Source of the DNA: Sporosarcina sp. ZBG7A
GTDB taxonomy: Bacteria > Bacillota > Bacilli > Bacillales_A > Planococcaceae
Direction: 5' to 3'
Assembly: GCF_000813425.1 (NCBI RefSeq)
Contig: NZ_JWIB01000035.1
Location: 1 to 62,541, forward strand
DNA: 62,541 bases
The notes below the pieces were generated by a model. It was not told where the DNA came from. It saw nothing but the letters and a program-made list of their open reading frames with translations, and did not search any database. Below, piece by piece: positions 1 through 8,073 of the stretch. Made by a program: the position numbers and the translations under genes. Within the stretch, counting starts at the first letter, position 1, and the number at the start of each line of letters is the position of its first letter.

Positions 1-15
1 TTTGTCTACAGTCTG

Positions 16-48
16 AGACAAGCTTAGTATCACTAAGCTTGTCTTTTT
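16..48 (+). terminator. Intrinsic terminator of a gene entering from the left
   Basis: A perfect 13-bp inverted repeat (16-28 with 32-44, 3-nt loop) is followed by a run of T on the plus strand. No plus-strand gene in the window precedes it, so it probably ends a gene lying left of position 1. It also separates that gene from the converging minus-strand gene at 50-514. Confidence 0.75.
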
Positions 49-49
49 G

Positions 50-514
50 TTAGTGCTTTACAGTTGTAAGTTCTTTGGCAAGATCCGCGAAATTCATGGA
101 TGAATCTACTTCATGTTGCCCGATCTGCATCTTTCCAGATAAGCCATTTTTAGTTAGATATCCTTCAAATTCGGTTGCACTTTTTATAATTCCCGATTTT
201 TCAAGAGAATCAGAAGCATCTTTAGAAGTGTCACCGGACGACAGGGTGAGAATCATCTTGGTAACAGAGTCCTTCTTCTCGGATTCGTCGGACTTTTGTG
301 TAGATACTGTAGTTTTATCATCAGCTTTGGTAGCTTTTTGTGCGTCTGCTAAAGCAGCTTTAACAGTAGCTAATTCTTGATTGAGCTCTGCAATTGCCTT
401 GTCCTGATTCACAGAGTTTTTGTCTTCTGAAGAAATAGTCGCGCTTGTGAAAAATAAAACAGTGCCTGCTGTTAAGCACCCGACGCCTATAAGTTGGAGG
501 AGTTGTCGGATCAT
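50..514 (-). CDS. Small membrane-anchored MltG/YceG-like protein
   Basis: A 154-residue protein with one N-terminal membrane segment (about residues 5-25), a charged coiled-coil-like stretch (about 30-75), and a C-terminal part (about 105-150) with the pattern GIIKSATEFEGYL...G...IG. That pattern resembles the LysM-like front part of endolytic transglycosylase MltG. The catalytic domain of MltG is absent, so enzymatic activity is not expected. The start has an AAAGG site upstream and overlaps the stop of the preceding minus-strand gene by 4 bases, which indicates translational coupling. The MltG relation is inferred from sequence pattern only; the function is unknown. Confidence 0.6.
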   Translation of the reverse strand: MIRQLLQLIGVGCLTAGTVLFFTSATISSEDKNSVNQDKAIAELNQELATVKAALADAQKATKADDKTTVSTQKSDESEKKDSVTKMILTLSSGDTSKDASDSLEKSGIIKSATEFEGYLTKNGLSGKMQIGQHEVDSSMNFADLAKELTTVKH

Positions 515-870
515 ACGCGCACACCTTTCGAACGGAGGACTGAAAGTACCTGTTCAGAAGGGAGGGAAGAGCGTTTGGATATGTCATCAATAGAATATCC
601 TTGCCCGTGAAGTGCAATAATCTGACTTACGATAATCGTATGTACTGGTTTCTGCATTTCATTTGTTCGGGGTAGTTGAGTGATTGGTGCTGGCTCTACC
701 ATTAACTCTTCTTCTAGTGCCTTCAACCTTTTTTTCAATTGGCTGGTCTCTTGGTGTAAACTGATTGAAATTTTTTCGATTTCGTCTGTATTCGGTTGCT
801 TTGAACCAAAAAAGATGGAAACGAACAAAGCAATAATCCCTACTATCATAAGGGTGATAGGCAGTGACAC
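511..870 (-). CDS. Membrane protein with coiled coil and helix-turn-helix-like C-terminus
   Basis: A 119-residue protein starting with GTG after a strong AAGGAGG site. It has an N-terminal membrane helix (about 3-22), a charged coiled-coil region (about 28-60), and a C-terminal segment (about 75-119) reading IIALHGQGYSIDDISKRSSL, which looks like a small helix-turn-helix of the kind found in proteins with a membrane anchor. It forms a two-gene minus-strand unit with the MltG-like protein and is divergent from rpmG. No function is recognised. Confidence 0.6.
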   Translation of the reverse strand: MSLPITLMIVGIIALFVSIFFGSKQPNTDEIEKISISLHQETSQLKKRLKALEEELMVEPAPITQLPRTNEMQKPVHTIIVSQIIALHGQGYSIDDISKRSSLPSEQVLSVLRSKGVRV

Positions 871-947
871 AATAGCGCCCTCCTTGGTAAGTTAGTTTAC
901 TTAATGGTACCATATCAAAAACCAATTAGGGAATTTAGATTTCTTGC

Positions 948-975
948 TAGACAATCATTGAATTTATGATACAAT
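948..975 (+). promoter_or_regulatory. Sigma-A promoter of rpmG
   Basis: TAGACA (948-953) and TACAAT (970-975) are separated by 16 bases, and a TG dinucleotide one base upstream of the -10 gives an extended -10. This would start transcription about 55 bases before rpmG. Confidence 0.55.
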
Positions 976-1039
976 AGAACAGTCGTATAAATCATGCTCA
1001 TAAATACTCTACTATCGCTGATGAGTGGGAGGGACAACA

Positions 1040-1189
1040 ATGCGCGTAAATATTACACTTGCTTGCACAGAATGTGGTGAGCGTAACTATATCACAAAGA
1101 AAAACAAGCGTAACAATCCAGAACGTCTTGAAATGAAAAAATATTGCTCACGTGAAATGAAGCAAACGCTTCACCGTGAAACGAAATAA
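1040..1189 (+). CDS. rpmG: 50S ribosomal protein L33
   Basis: A 49-residue protein beginning [13 protein letters not shown] and ending HRETK, the typical size and ends of bacterial L33, a large-subunit ribosomal protein. It is preceded by a GGGAGGG ribosome binding site and followed immediately by its own terminator. Zinc-binding L33 proteins carry two CxxC pairs. Here the first pair (C9, C12) is intact, but the second has C36 with Glu at position 39, so only three of four ligands remain. It therefore sits between the zinc-binding and zinc-free types. The identity is very secure. Confidence 0.96.
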   Translation: MRVNITLACTECGERNYITKKNKRNNPERLEMKKYCSREMKQTLHRETK

Positions 1190-1198
1190 TTGCTCATG

Positions 1199-1230
1199 CC
1201 AAAACCTATCACGGTTTTGGTTTTTTCTTT
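1199..1230 (+). terminator. Terminator after rpmG
   Basis: An 8-bp perfect stem (CCAAAACC at 1199-1206, GGTTTTGG at 1213-1220) with a 6-base loop and a T-rich tail to 1230. It lies between rpmG and fthC, so fthC is reached only by read-through or from its own weak promoter. Confidence 0.8.
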
Positions 1231-1255
1231 CAAAAAGAAGGGAAGAGAGTATATA

Positions 1256-1825
1256 ATGAAAACTATAATCAGGAAAAATTGTTTATTGAAATTGAAAAAT
1301 ATGTCTGCGGATGAATATATAAGAAAGTCAGAATGTATCCGTTTACGCTTACTTAAAACCGCAGAATTTATAAAAGCTGAAACGATAGCTATTACTATAT
1401 CACGTCAGACCGAAGTTCAAACACGTACAATTATTGAAGCATGTTGGACTTTAGGGAAAAATGTTGTAGTTCCGAAGTGTAACCCGGAACAAAAAACAAT
1501 GGATTTCAGAGGGATTACTTCATTTGAACAACTAGAGACAGTTTACTTAGATTTACAAGAGCCTAATCTATTAACGACAGACTCTTTGAATAAGATTGAA
1601 ATCGATTTACTGATCGTTCCCGGAGTTGTGTTCACAAAAGAGGGGTACCGCATAGGCTATGGAGGCGGTTATTATGATCGTTATCTAGAAACTTATACTG
1701 GAGAAACTATATCCATTGCTTTTGAACTTCAGCTTGTCGACCAAGTACCGATTGAAAATCATGATGTACCAGTGCGAAAAATAATCACAGAAGAGCGTGA
1801 AATTCAATGCAACATACAGGAATGA
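1256..1825 (+). CDS. fthC: 5-formyltetrahydrofolate cyclo-ligase
   Basis: A 189-residue cytoplasmic enzyme that uses ATP to convert 5-formyl-THF to 5,10-methenyl-THF, recovering folate from the side product of the one-carbon cycle. The family signature YRIGYGGGYYDRYL lies at about residues 131-144, and the earlier VPK segment (about 73-75) also fits. The start was placed at 1256 because it follows a GAAGGGAAGAGAG site; in-frame ATG codons further upstream fall inside the rpmG terminator. It corresponds to B. subtilis YqgN and overlaps yqgQ by 4 bases (ATGA). Confidence 0.9.
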   Translation: MKTIIRKNCLLKLKNMSADEYIRKSECIRLRLLKTAEFIKAETIAITISRQTEVQTRTIIEACWTLGKNVVVPKCNPEQKTMDFRGITSFEQLETVYLDLQEPNLLTTDSLNKIEIDLLIVPGVVFTKEGYRIGYGGGYYDRYLETYTGETISIAFELQLVDQVPIENHDVPVRKIITEEREIQCNIQE

Positions 1826-2028
1826 AAGAATTTTGGGACGTCATAAGACTTATGAAGCGTTTCGGTGCATATATCTATACGGGTGATAGAAGAGCGGATA
1901 TATTATTAATGCAGTCCGAACTGAAAGATTTGTATGATGACAAACTTATCATGAAAGAAGACTATATCAGTGCATCATTACTCATACGAAATGAGTTGTC
2001 CAAATGTGTGGAAACTCCCGAAAAGTAG
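1822..2028 (+). CDS. yqgQ: YqgQ family protein
   Basis: A 68-residue protein (MKEFWDVIRLMKRFGAYIYT...) matching the small YqgQ/DUF910 family, which forms a compact helical bundle of unknown role. The chosen start gives an ATGA overlap with the fthC stop; another in-frame ATG 15 bases upstream has no better binding site. In B. subtilis the rhomboid protease gluP lies before yqgQ and glucokinase glcK after it. Both are absent here. Confidence 0.85.
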   Translation: MKEFWDVIRLMKRFGAYIYTGDRRADILLMQSELKDLYDDKLIMKEDYISASLLIRNELSKCVETPEK

Positions 2029-2130
2029 ACACATCATTCCAATGTATTTTGTTATAGTGAAACTTTTGTGTGTCCTAAAACGTTATTATAAGGTAGATGC
2101 ATGTTTTCGATTTAGAAAGGACGAGATGAA

Positions 2131-4053
2131 ATGAATAGAATTAACTGGCCGAAACACTCCGTGCTAGTGGTTGCAGTTCTTGCAACCTGGCTAACGACCT
2201 ACTTCGGTTATTTGACAAGTTTTAATATGAGTATAGATAATATGGTTCAACAACTAATTCTTTTTATAAACCCACTTAGTTTTTTATTGTTAGTTTATGG
2301 AGTAGCACTATTTATCAAAACAACGAAACGTCGTAATATTTATATAATCACTATCAGTGTAATGACATCGATTGTAATGTTCGCGAACGCAGTGTTTTAT
2401 CGTTTCTTCAGTGACTTCATAACCATTCCAACGCTTTTCCAAACAAATAACTTCGGAGACTTGTCTTCATCGGTCATGGCAAATATTCATGGCACTGATA
2501 TTTTCTTTTTCACGGATGTAATTATTGTGGCACTTGCTGTGAAATTTATCCCCCAGCCAACCGAGACCGTAAATCAATTTAAAATGGGTCGCCGGTTATA
2601 TTTCATCGCAACAGCGGCATTGTTTATGGTGAACTTAGGTCTTGCTGAGGCAGAGCGTCCTCAATTATTGACACGAAGCTTTGATCGTGAATTGCTTGTG
2701 AAAAACATTGGTACGTACAACTATCACATTTATGACTTGATTATCCAGTCGAAGTCACATGCACAGCGTGTACTGGCTGATGGCAGTGAGCTTTCTGAAG
2801 TCGAGAACTATGTACATGCGAATCATAAAGAACCAAGTGTAGATATGTTCGAAGATGCAAAAGGACGTAATATTATTACGATTTCTCTTGAATCCCTTCA
2901 AAGTTTTGTCATTAACCAAGAAATGGATGGTCATGTAATTACACCATTCCTTAACGAATTGACAAAGGATGAAGATACATTCTACTTCGATAACTTCTAC
3001 CACCAAACAGGGTTAGGAAAAACATCGGATGCAGAATTTATTGTTGAAAACTCAATTTATCCGAGAAATGGTAGTGCCGTGTTCTTTACACACAGTGGTA
3101 ATACATTCGATTCTATGTCAGAAAAACTAGCTGACAACGGTTATTTTACTAACGTAATGCACGCGAATAACCGGAGCTTCTGGAACCGTGACATCATGTA
3201 CAAAGCTCTCGGTATTGAAAAGTTCTATGATGTAGAGAGTTATGATATTGGTGAAGGTCAAGCTGTAAACTGGGGAATGAAAGATATTCCATACTTTGAA
3301 CAGTCTGTAGAGATGATGAAAGAGATGCCACAGCCATTTTCTTCTCGTTTGTTGACTTTAACCAATCACCACCCTTTTGACTTGGATGATGAGGATATGC
3401 TAATTCCTCCATATACATCAAATTCGAAAACGTTAAACAAATACTTCCAAACGTCTCGCTACTTGGATGAATCGATCAAAGTATTATTCGAAGAGCTAAA
3501 AGAGAGTGGACTTTACGATAATTCCATTATTGTGATGTATGGTGACCACTATGGTATTTCTGAAAATCACAACAAAGCAATGAGTATGTATTTAGATAAA
3601 GAAATTACACCGTTTGACAATACTGAGCTTCAAAAAGTGCCATTCTTCATTCACATTCCTGGCAATGGTAAAGGAAAAGTGATGCATGAACTTGCTGGCC
3701 AAATGGATATTCGTCCTACAGTACTAAACTTGGCCGGAATTGATACGAAAGACGATTTACAGTTCGGCTCTGACTTGTTCTCGAAAGAACATGAAGACTT
3801 TGTAATTTTTAGAGACGGCAGATTTGTAACGGACAAATACGTTTATGCACATGAGGTTTGTTATGATGCTGAAACGGGTGAACCTACAGATGGAGAGCTA
3901 TGTGCGCCTTATGTAGAGCGAGCATCCAAAGAACTTGAGTACTCAGATACAATTATTAATGGTGACTTGCTACGATTTAAAGATGGGCAAGGTAATCATT
4001 CAGAACCGCAGACAGAAATAAAACAACAAACAGAAACAAAAGGTAAAGAATAA
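2131..4053 (+). CDS. ltaS: Lipoteichoic acid synthase (LtaS/YqgS family)
   Basis: A 640-residue membrane sulfatase-fold enzyme that transfers glycerol phosphate from phosphatidylglycerol to build the polyglycerol-phosphate chain of lipoteichoic acid. About five membrane helices occupy the first 185 residues. The extracellular alkaline-phosphatase-like domain follows, with the catalytic threonine at T298 in QTGLGKTSDAEF and the metal-binding MYGDHYG segment near residue 470. Length and layout match the LtaS/YqgS/YfnI family. It is preceded by an AAAGGACGAG binding site and followed by its own strong terminator. Which LTA synthase paralogue it is cannot be decided from sequence alone; position favours YqgS. 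Confidence 0.92.
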   Translation: MNRINWPKHSVLVVAVLATWLTTYFGYLTSFNMSIDNMVQQLILFINPLSFLLLVYGVALFIKTTKRRNIYIITISVMTSIVMFANAVFYRFFSDFITIPTLFQTNNFGDLSSSVMANIHGTDIFFFTDVIIVALAVKFIPQPTETVNQFKMGRRLYFIATAALFMVNLGLAEAERPQLLTRSFDRELLVKNIGTYNYHIYDLIIQSKSHAQRVLADGSELSEVENYVHANHKEPSVDMFEDAKGRNIITISLESLQSFVINQEMDGHVITPFLNELTKDEDTFYFDNFYHQTGLGKTSDAEFIVENSIYPRNGSAVFFTHSGNTFDSMSEKLADNGYFTNVMHANNRSFWNRDIMYKALGIEKFYDVESYDIGEGQAVNWGMKDIPYFEQSVEMMKEMPQPFSSRLLTLTNHHPFDLDDEDMLIPPYTSNSKTLNKYFQTSRYLDESIKVLFEELKESGLYDNSIIVMYGDHYGISENHNKAMSMYLDKEITPFDNTELQKVPFFIHIPGNGKGKVMHELAGQMDIRPTVLNLAGIDTKDDLQFGSDLFSKEHEDFVIFRDGRFVTDKYVYAHEVCYDAETGEPTDGELCAPYVERASKELEYSDTIINGDLLRFKDGQGNHSEPQTEIKQQTETKGKE

Positions 4054-4056
4054 GAA

Positions 4057-4097
4057 AAAACCCGATTGCGAGTTATTATGCGCAATCGGGTTTTCTG
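4057..4097 (+). terminator. Terminator after LTA synthase
   Basis: A perfect 14-bp stem (4057-4070 with 4081-4094), 10-base loop, ending in TTTTCT. Confidence 0.85.
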
Positions 4098-4110
4098 TGT
4101 GATCTAATAA

Positions 4111-4156
4111 GGAGAAAAAAGAAAACGTCTTTTGCAATTAAGCAAAAGACGTTTTC
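4111..4156 (-). terminator. Minus-strand terminator after yqgW
   Basis: A perfect 15-bp inverted repeat (4121-4135 with 4142-4156, 6-base loop). Read on the minus strand it is followed by TTTTTTCTCC, so it ends the minus-strand gene at 4165-4344. Confidence 0.8.
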
Positions 4157-4164
4157 GATTGACA

Positions 4165-4344
4165 TTAATGTAGGGATGGTGGATAGCCTTGGAAAACAAT
4201 TGTAGCAATTGTAAAGCCACCAAAAATTACGGCTGCCAATAAGTTAAATACAATACTGAGCAAGTTACGCTCTTTGAATCCTTGCACGGTACCAACTACA
4301 GCTAAAATAGCAATAAGACCAAAAATAACCATTAAAAGATTCAT
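4165..4344 (-). CDS. yqgW: DUF2759 small membrane protein
   Basis: A 59-residue protein with two hydrophobic segments (about residues 2-20 and 32-52), fitting the DUF2759/YqgW family of short Bacillales membrane proteins of unknown role. The start at 4344 was chosen because AAAGGAG lies about 11 bases upstream; an earlier in-frame ATG would include that binding site in the coding region. It is divergent from yqgX and has its own promoter and terminator. Confidence 0.75.
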   Translation of the reverse strand: MNLLMVIFGLIAILAVVGTVQGFKERNLLSIVFNLLAAVIFGGFTIATIVFQGYPPSLH

Positions 4345-4406
4345 GAATGATGACACTCCTTTCAAAAAAGAACAGATGAATGCCTAGTTAGCAATACTCA
4401 CCTTCT

Positions 4407-4435
4407 ATTGTACTGTTTCGTTGATAGTTTGTCGA
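4407..4435 (-). promoter_or_regulatory. Sigma-A promoter of yqgW
   Basis: Read on the minus strand: TCGACA (4430-4435), 17-base spacer, TACAAT (4407-4412). Confidence 0.6.
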
Positions 4436-4455
4436 GTTGTAAACGTGACGATTGT

Positions 4456-4484
4456 TTGAAATTTTTGCAAGGATTCCGTACTAT
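4456..4484 (+). promoter_or_regulatory. Sigma-A promoter of yqgX
   Basis: TTGAAA (4456-4461), 17-base spacer, TACTAT (4479-4484). The short leader runs directly into the GAGGAGG binding site of yqgX. Confidence 0.65.
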
Positions 4485-4505
4485 AAAGTAGAGGAGGCGA
4501 TTCTT

Positions 4506-5141
4506 ATGAAAATTAAAACCTTACCACTCGGACCTATACAAGCGAATTGTTATCTGATTAGTAGTCCCAACGGTAATTGCCTAATAATCGATCCAGGAGA
4601 AGAGCCAGAGAAAATTATTGAAGCAATCGAAGCGGCAAATATGAAGCCGATAGCGATTTTACTGACACATGCACACTTCGATCATATTGGAGCACTTGAG
4701 CCAATACGTAAGCGATACGACATTCCGGTATACATCCATATAGATGAAAATTTATGGTTACGCAATCCGGATTTAAATGGATCAGCGAAATATCCAATGT
4801 TAGCACCTGTTGTATGTCAACTGGCAGATCATACTATTGACCGTGAAGGTACAATGCAACTCGGTCCTTTTGAGTTCGAAGTACGCCACACCCCAGGCCA
4901 CTCACCAGGAAGCGTAAGTTACGTTTTTCATGATAATCGGTTCGTTATTGTTGGAGACACGTTGTTCCGCCAAGGAGTTGGTCGTACAGACCTTCCTGGA
5001 GGTAACACACATCAATTGCTGACAGCGATTGAGCAGAAGTTATTATCTTTAGACGAAGATTATAAAGTCTATCCAGGACACGGGCCAAAAACAACTCCTA
5101 AAGACGAGATGGACTCAAATCCATTTCTAAATGGATTTTAA
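4506..5141 (+). CDS. yqgX: MBL-fold hydrolase (YqgX, glyoxalase II-like)
   Basis: A 211-residue metallo-beta-lactamase-fold hydrolase. The metal-binding motif THAHFDH lies at residues 54-60, with further ligands expected in HTPGHSPGS (about 127-135), GDT (about 153) and GHG near residue 198. The family includes hydroxyacylglutathione hydrolase-like and sulfur-metabolism enzymes; the true substrate cannot be read from sequence. The start follows GAGGAGG. An upstream in-frame ATG lies before the promoter -10 and is not used. Confidence 0.88.
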   Translation: MKIKTLPLGPIQANCYLISSPNGNCLIIDPGEEPEKIIEAIEAANMKPIAILLTHAHFDHIGALEPIRKRYDIPVYIHIDENLWLRNPDLNGSAKYPMLAPVVCQLADHTIDREGTMQLGPFEFEVRHTPGHSPGSVSYVFHDNRFVIVGDTLFRQGVGRTDLPGGNTHQLLTAIEQKLLSLDEDYKVYPGHGPKTTPKDEMDSNPFLNGF

Positions 5142-5170
5142 AAAAAACAGCCGAATTTCGGCTGTTTTTA
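5141..5170. terminator. Bidirectional terminator between yqgX and yqgY
   Basis: A palindrome with A-rich left and T-rich right flanks: CAGCCGA (5148-5154) pairs with TCGGCTG (5158-5164). It can end both converging genes. Confidence 0.75.
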
Positions 5171-5173
5171 CTT

Positions 5174-5416
5174 TTAGTGTCCTGCTCCTGGTACGTGAAT
5201 GAATGTTGCATAGTACGTGAACCCAACTGTAAATAACATTAAGTACGCGCCAAACATATACAAGTACATTCTTTCAGTAAGTTTCATGTAGCCAAGCAGC
5301 ATGAAGAAAATAGTACTTGCGACAAATAAAAGTGCGACTTGGTCCATATGACCAACAAAAAACATAACTGCGAAAATCCCTGTCCAGAAACCACACAGCT
5401 TGAACATATTATCCAT
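5174..5416 (-). CDS. yqgY: DUF2626 membrane protein
   Basis: An 80-residue protein with about three hydrophobic helices and a conserved-looking LTERMYLYMFGAYL segment, fitting the DUF2626/YqgY family of Bacillales membrane proteins of unknown function. A GGAGGGAC binding site lies just before the start. It sits between yqgX and the comG operon, as in B. subtilis. Confidence 0.78.
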   Translation of the reverse strand: MDNMFKLCGFWTGIFAVMFFVGHMDQVALLFVASTIFFMLLGYMKLTERMYLYMFGAYLMLFTVGFTYYATFIHVPGAGH

Positions 5417-5679
5417 AAGTGCGTCCCTCCTTACAACAATACAATAAACTCCTCTCTATTATATAGGATAGTGCTGTCAAAAGTAAACTCAAAGTAAAGG
5501 GTTCGATATGACAAATCCGTGATTTTAAAATAATTTTAATTAAATGAAAATTAAATTGACATACGGCTATGGGTATCCAAAATGCTACTTTCGCGCAAAC
5601 TATTCCTTTTTGTCTTAAGGGGCATTATACTATGGGCAAGACATAAAGCGGTCTTATGTTTATAGAGAGAGGGGTGTAC

Positions 5680-6681
5680 ATGGAAACTCAAGAAAATGTG
5701 ATTGAACAAAAGTGTTTTCAATTATTGCAAAAAGCAATTGATGTGGATGCAACAGATATTCACCTTGTACCAACTGAAGATGGCTATGGCTTGTTTCACA
5801 AAAAAAGCACCAAGCTGGAACGGATCGGTAAACTCCCCCCACAGTTAGCGACCCGCATGATTTCTTTTTACAAATTCCTATCTTCCCTCGATATTAGCGA
5901 CCGCCGAAAACCCCAAAGCGGTTCATTCCACAAACAATTCAACAAAAGTAACTACTCATTTCGTATTTCAACAATTCCATCCATACATTTAAATGAAAGT
6001 GCGGTCATACGGATTCAACAACATGACCGGATTGTATCACTTGATCAATTATGCATCGAACCATCATGGGCTGAAATGCTGAAACACTCCATAACTAAGC
6101 AGCAAGGTCTTTTCATGATCACAGGTCCAACTGGCTCCGGCAAGACCACGACTATCTATTCGTTAACTGCACATTGTGTTAATGAGTTAGAGCGTCACGT
6201 AATTACATTAGAAGATCCCGTTGAGAATCCTCATAGTCATTTATTGCAAATTCAGGTGAATGAACGTGCGGGTATGTCTTATGCAGCGGGACTCAAAGCA
6301 ATTCTACGCCATTCGCCGGATGTCATTATGATAGGTGAAATTCGTGACTCAGAAACAGCGAAAATTGCTGTGCAAGCTTCTTTAACGGGTCACTTAGTTT
6401 TAACTACTGTCCACGCAAAAGATCCTTTAGGCTGCTTTTATAGAATGATGGATTTCGGTATCTCGGCAGAGGAACTGCGGCAGACTGCCGTTTGCATTTC
6501 AGCTCAGCGTCTCATTCGTAAATCTGATGGCGAATTGGCAGCTGTTTTTGAGATTTATCAAGATGAAGAATTAGAGAATCTTAAAGACTCCCTTAGAAAG
6601 AAAGAACCGATCTATCTCTCTGAGGAAGGGAGTGTAGAGGCAGTTGCGAGAAAATACAGTAACTCCAATTATTCATCCTAA
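5680..6681 (+). CDS. comGA: Competence pseudopilus assembly ATPase ComGA
   Basis: A 333-residue type II secretion/pilus assembly ATPase that powers assembly of the DNA-uptake pseudopilus at the membrane. Walker A GPTGSGKTT is at residues 149-157. An Asp box (ITLEDP), the Walker B-like IGEIRD and the His box (LTTVHAKD) follow in order. It is the first gene of the comG operon. The start follows a GAGAGAGGGG site, and an in-frame ATG 24 bases upstream lacks one. The 238-base gap before it is AT-rich, but I found no clear ComK box pair. Confidence 0.93.
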   Translation: METQENVIEQKCFQLLQKAIDVDATDIHLVPTEDGYGLFHKKSTKLERIGKLPPQLATRMISFYKFLSSLDISDRRKPQSGSFHKQFNKSNYSFRISTIPSIHLNESAVIRIQQHDRIVSLDQLCIEPSWAEMLKHSITKQQGLFMITGPTGSGKTTTIYSLTAHCVNELERHVITLEDPVENPHSHLLQIQVNERAGMSYAAGLKAILRHSPDVIMIGEIRDSETAKIAVQASLTGHLVLTTVHAKDPLGCFYRMMDFGISAEELRQTAVCISAQRLIRKSDGELAAVFEIYQDEELENLKDSLRKKEPIYLSEEGSVEAVARKYSNSNYSS

Positions 6682-7729
6682 GCGTTGGTATTCACGAAAA
6701 AGAAATTCGTTATACGTTGTAAAAGACAAGTCGCTGTTTCTTTTGCGTGCTTCTGAATTACTGCAGGAAGGCTATACGATTCATGAATGTTTTTCTTTAT
6801 TACTACCTCATCACAGTTTAAATAGTTTGAGTTTGATACAAGAAGTTGATGACATTTTTAGAGAAGGAGCCAACGTTTCCGAAGTACTTAGAGTACTCGG
6901 ATTTCCAGACAGGATTTTATTGTCTGTTGAGTTGTCGGAGACTGATGGAAGGTTAGCAGAAGCGTTGAATGGCGCGTCCCTACGTCTAGAAGCAGCACAA
7001 CAAAGAAAACAGAAATTCATTCAAGCAGCGACTTATCCAGTTGTACTCATGTTGGCTATGGCGTTATTGCTGATTGCATTCAAGATTTATTTTCTACCGA
7101 ACTTCGAGACACTAGCCACTTCTCGTTCGGTGACAACTCAAGGTATTGAAAAATACTTACCTCGTGTGGTAGCGAAAGCACCTGATATGTTATTAGGAGG
7201 AATCGGCGCTGGTGGGGCTTTGTTAGTATTTACTAGAATCTATTTGAAACGATTAAGTCCTGCAGCAAAAATCAAAAGAATAGTAGCGCTTCCGTTTGTT
7301 GGTGAAATGTATAGTAGCGTTTTGACGAGACTATTTGCTTCTGAAACCGGAAACTTACTCTCAGCGGGTAATTCAATTCAAGAAGCGATGACTATTTTAA
7401 CGAAACAAAAAACGGATCCCATTTTAGCGCGAGTTGCACAATCGATTCATGAGGAAGCAGGAAAAGGAGAACCTTTTCATATAGCGATAAATCTTACAGA
7501 TGGGCTTACACGAGACTTATCGTTCTTTGCAAAACACGGATCTGACAGTGGCCATTTAGCTAAGGAATTGTTGCTCTATAGTGAGCAGTTAGGGAGCACA
7601 ATTGATCGGAAAGTGAACCGGATGATGGCCATGTTGCAACCAGTTTTGTTTGTCGCTCTAGCCGTTTGCATAATTGCAGCGTATTTAGCACTATTATTGC
7701 CCGTATACGGAATGATAAAAAACATGTAA
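6644..7729 (+). CDS. comGB: Competence pseudopilus platform protein ComGB
   Basis: A 361-residue PilC/GspF-type inner-membrane platform protein, with two GspF domains (about residues 25-150 and 215-340) and membrane segments near 125-145, 180-200 and 330-355. It starts with TTG and overlaps comGA by 38 bases, suggesting coupled translation. It anchors ComGA and supports pseudopilin assembly. Confidence 0.9.
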   Translation: MRENTVTPIIHPKRWYSRKRNSLYVVKDKSLFLLRASELLQEGYTIHECFSLLLPHHSLNSLSLIQEVDDIFREGANVSEVLRVLGFPDRILLSVELSETDGRLAEALNGASLRLEAAQQRKQKFIQAATYPVVLMLAMALLLIAFKIYFLPNFETLATSRSVTTQGIEKYLPRVVAKAPDMLLGGIGAGGALLVFTRIYLKRLSPAAKIKRIVALPFVGEMYSSVLTRLFASETGNLLSAGNSIQEAMTILTKQKTDPILARVAQSIHEEAGKGEPFHIAINLTDGLTRDLSFFAKHGSDSGHLAKELLLYSEQLGSTIDRKVNRMMAMLQPVLFVALAVCIIAAYLALLLPVYGMIKNM

Positions 7730-7743
7730 AAGGAGCAAATCCA

Positions 7744-8073
7744 ATGAAATTTTTACGCAATGAGAAAGCGTTCACTCTGATAGAAATGATGATTGTTCTA
7801 TTAATTATTTCTGTACTGATTTTAGTTGCGATTCCTAACGTGACAAAGCACTCCAAATCCATTGACACAAAGGGTTGTGATGCCTACTTGAAAATGGTGG
7901 AGGGGCAAGTGCAGGCTTACAAAATGGATACGAAACAAATTCCTACTAGTCTTGAGGATCTAACTGCTAAAGACTATTTGCCTGCAGAGGCGAAATGTCC
8001 AGATGGCACTGTGCTAACCATAAATGCAGAAGGGAAAGTGATTAATCCTAAATCAGCTTCTGGAACTGAATGA
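7744..8073 (+). CDS. comGC: Major competence pseudopilin ComGC
   Basis: A 109-residue type IV pilin-like protein, the main subunit of the DNA-uptake pseudopilus. The prepilin signal is short and basic, MKFLRNEKA, followed by FTLIEMMIVLLII with the conserved Glu at +5. The residue before the cleavage site is Ala instead of the usual Gly. Two cysteines (in KGCDAY and AKCPDG) fit the known intramolecular disulfide. An AAAGGAG site precedes the start, and the end overlaps comGD by 4 bases. Confidence 0.93.
   Translation: MKFLRNEKAFTLIEMMIVLLIISVLILVAIPNVTKHSKSIDTKGCDAYLKMVEGQVQAYKMDTKQIPTSLEDLTAKDYLPAEAKCPDGTVLTINAEGKVINPKSASGTE

Noticed and set aside
5480..5655. ComK boxes upstream of comGA
   Set aside because: The region is AT-rich and has AAAA and TTTT runs, but no AAAA-N5-TTTT pair at accepted spacing was found.
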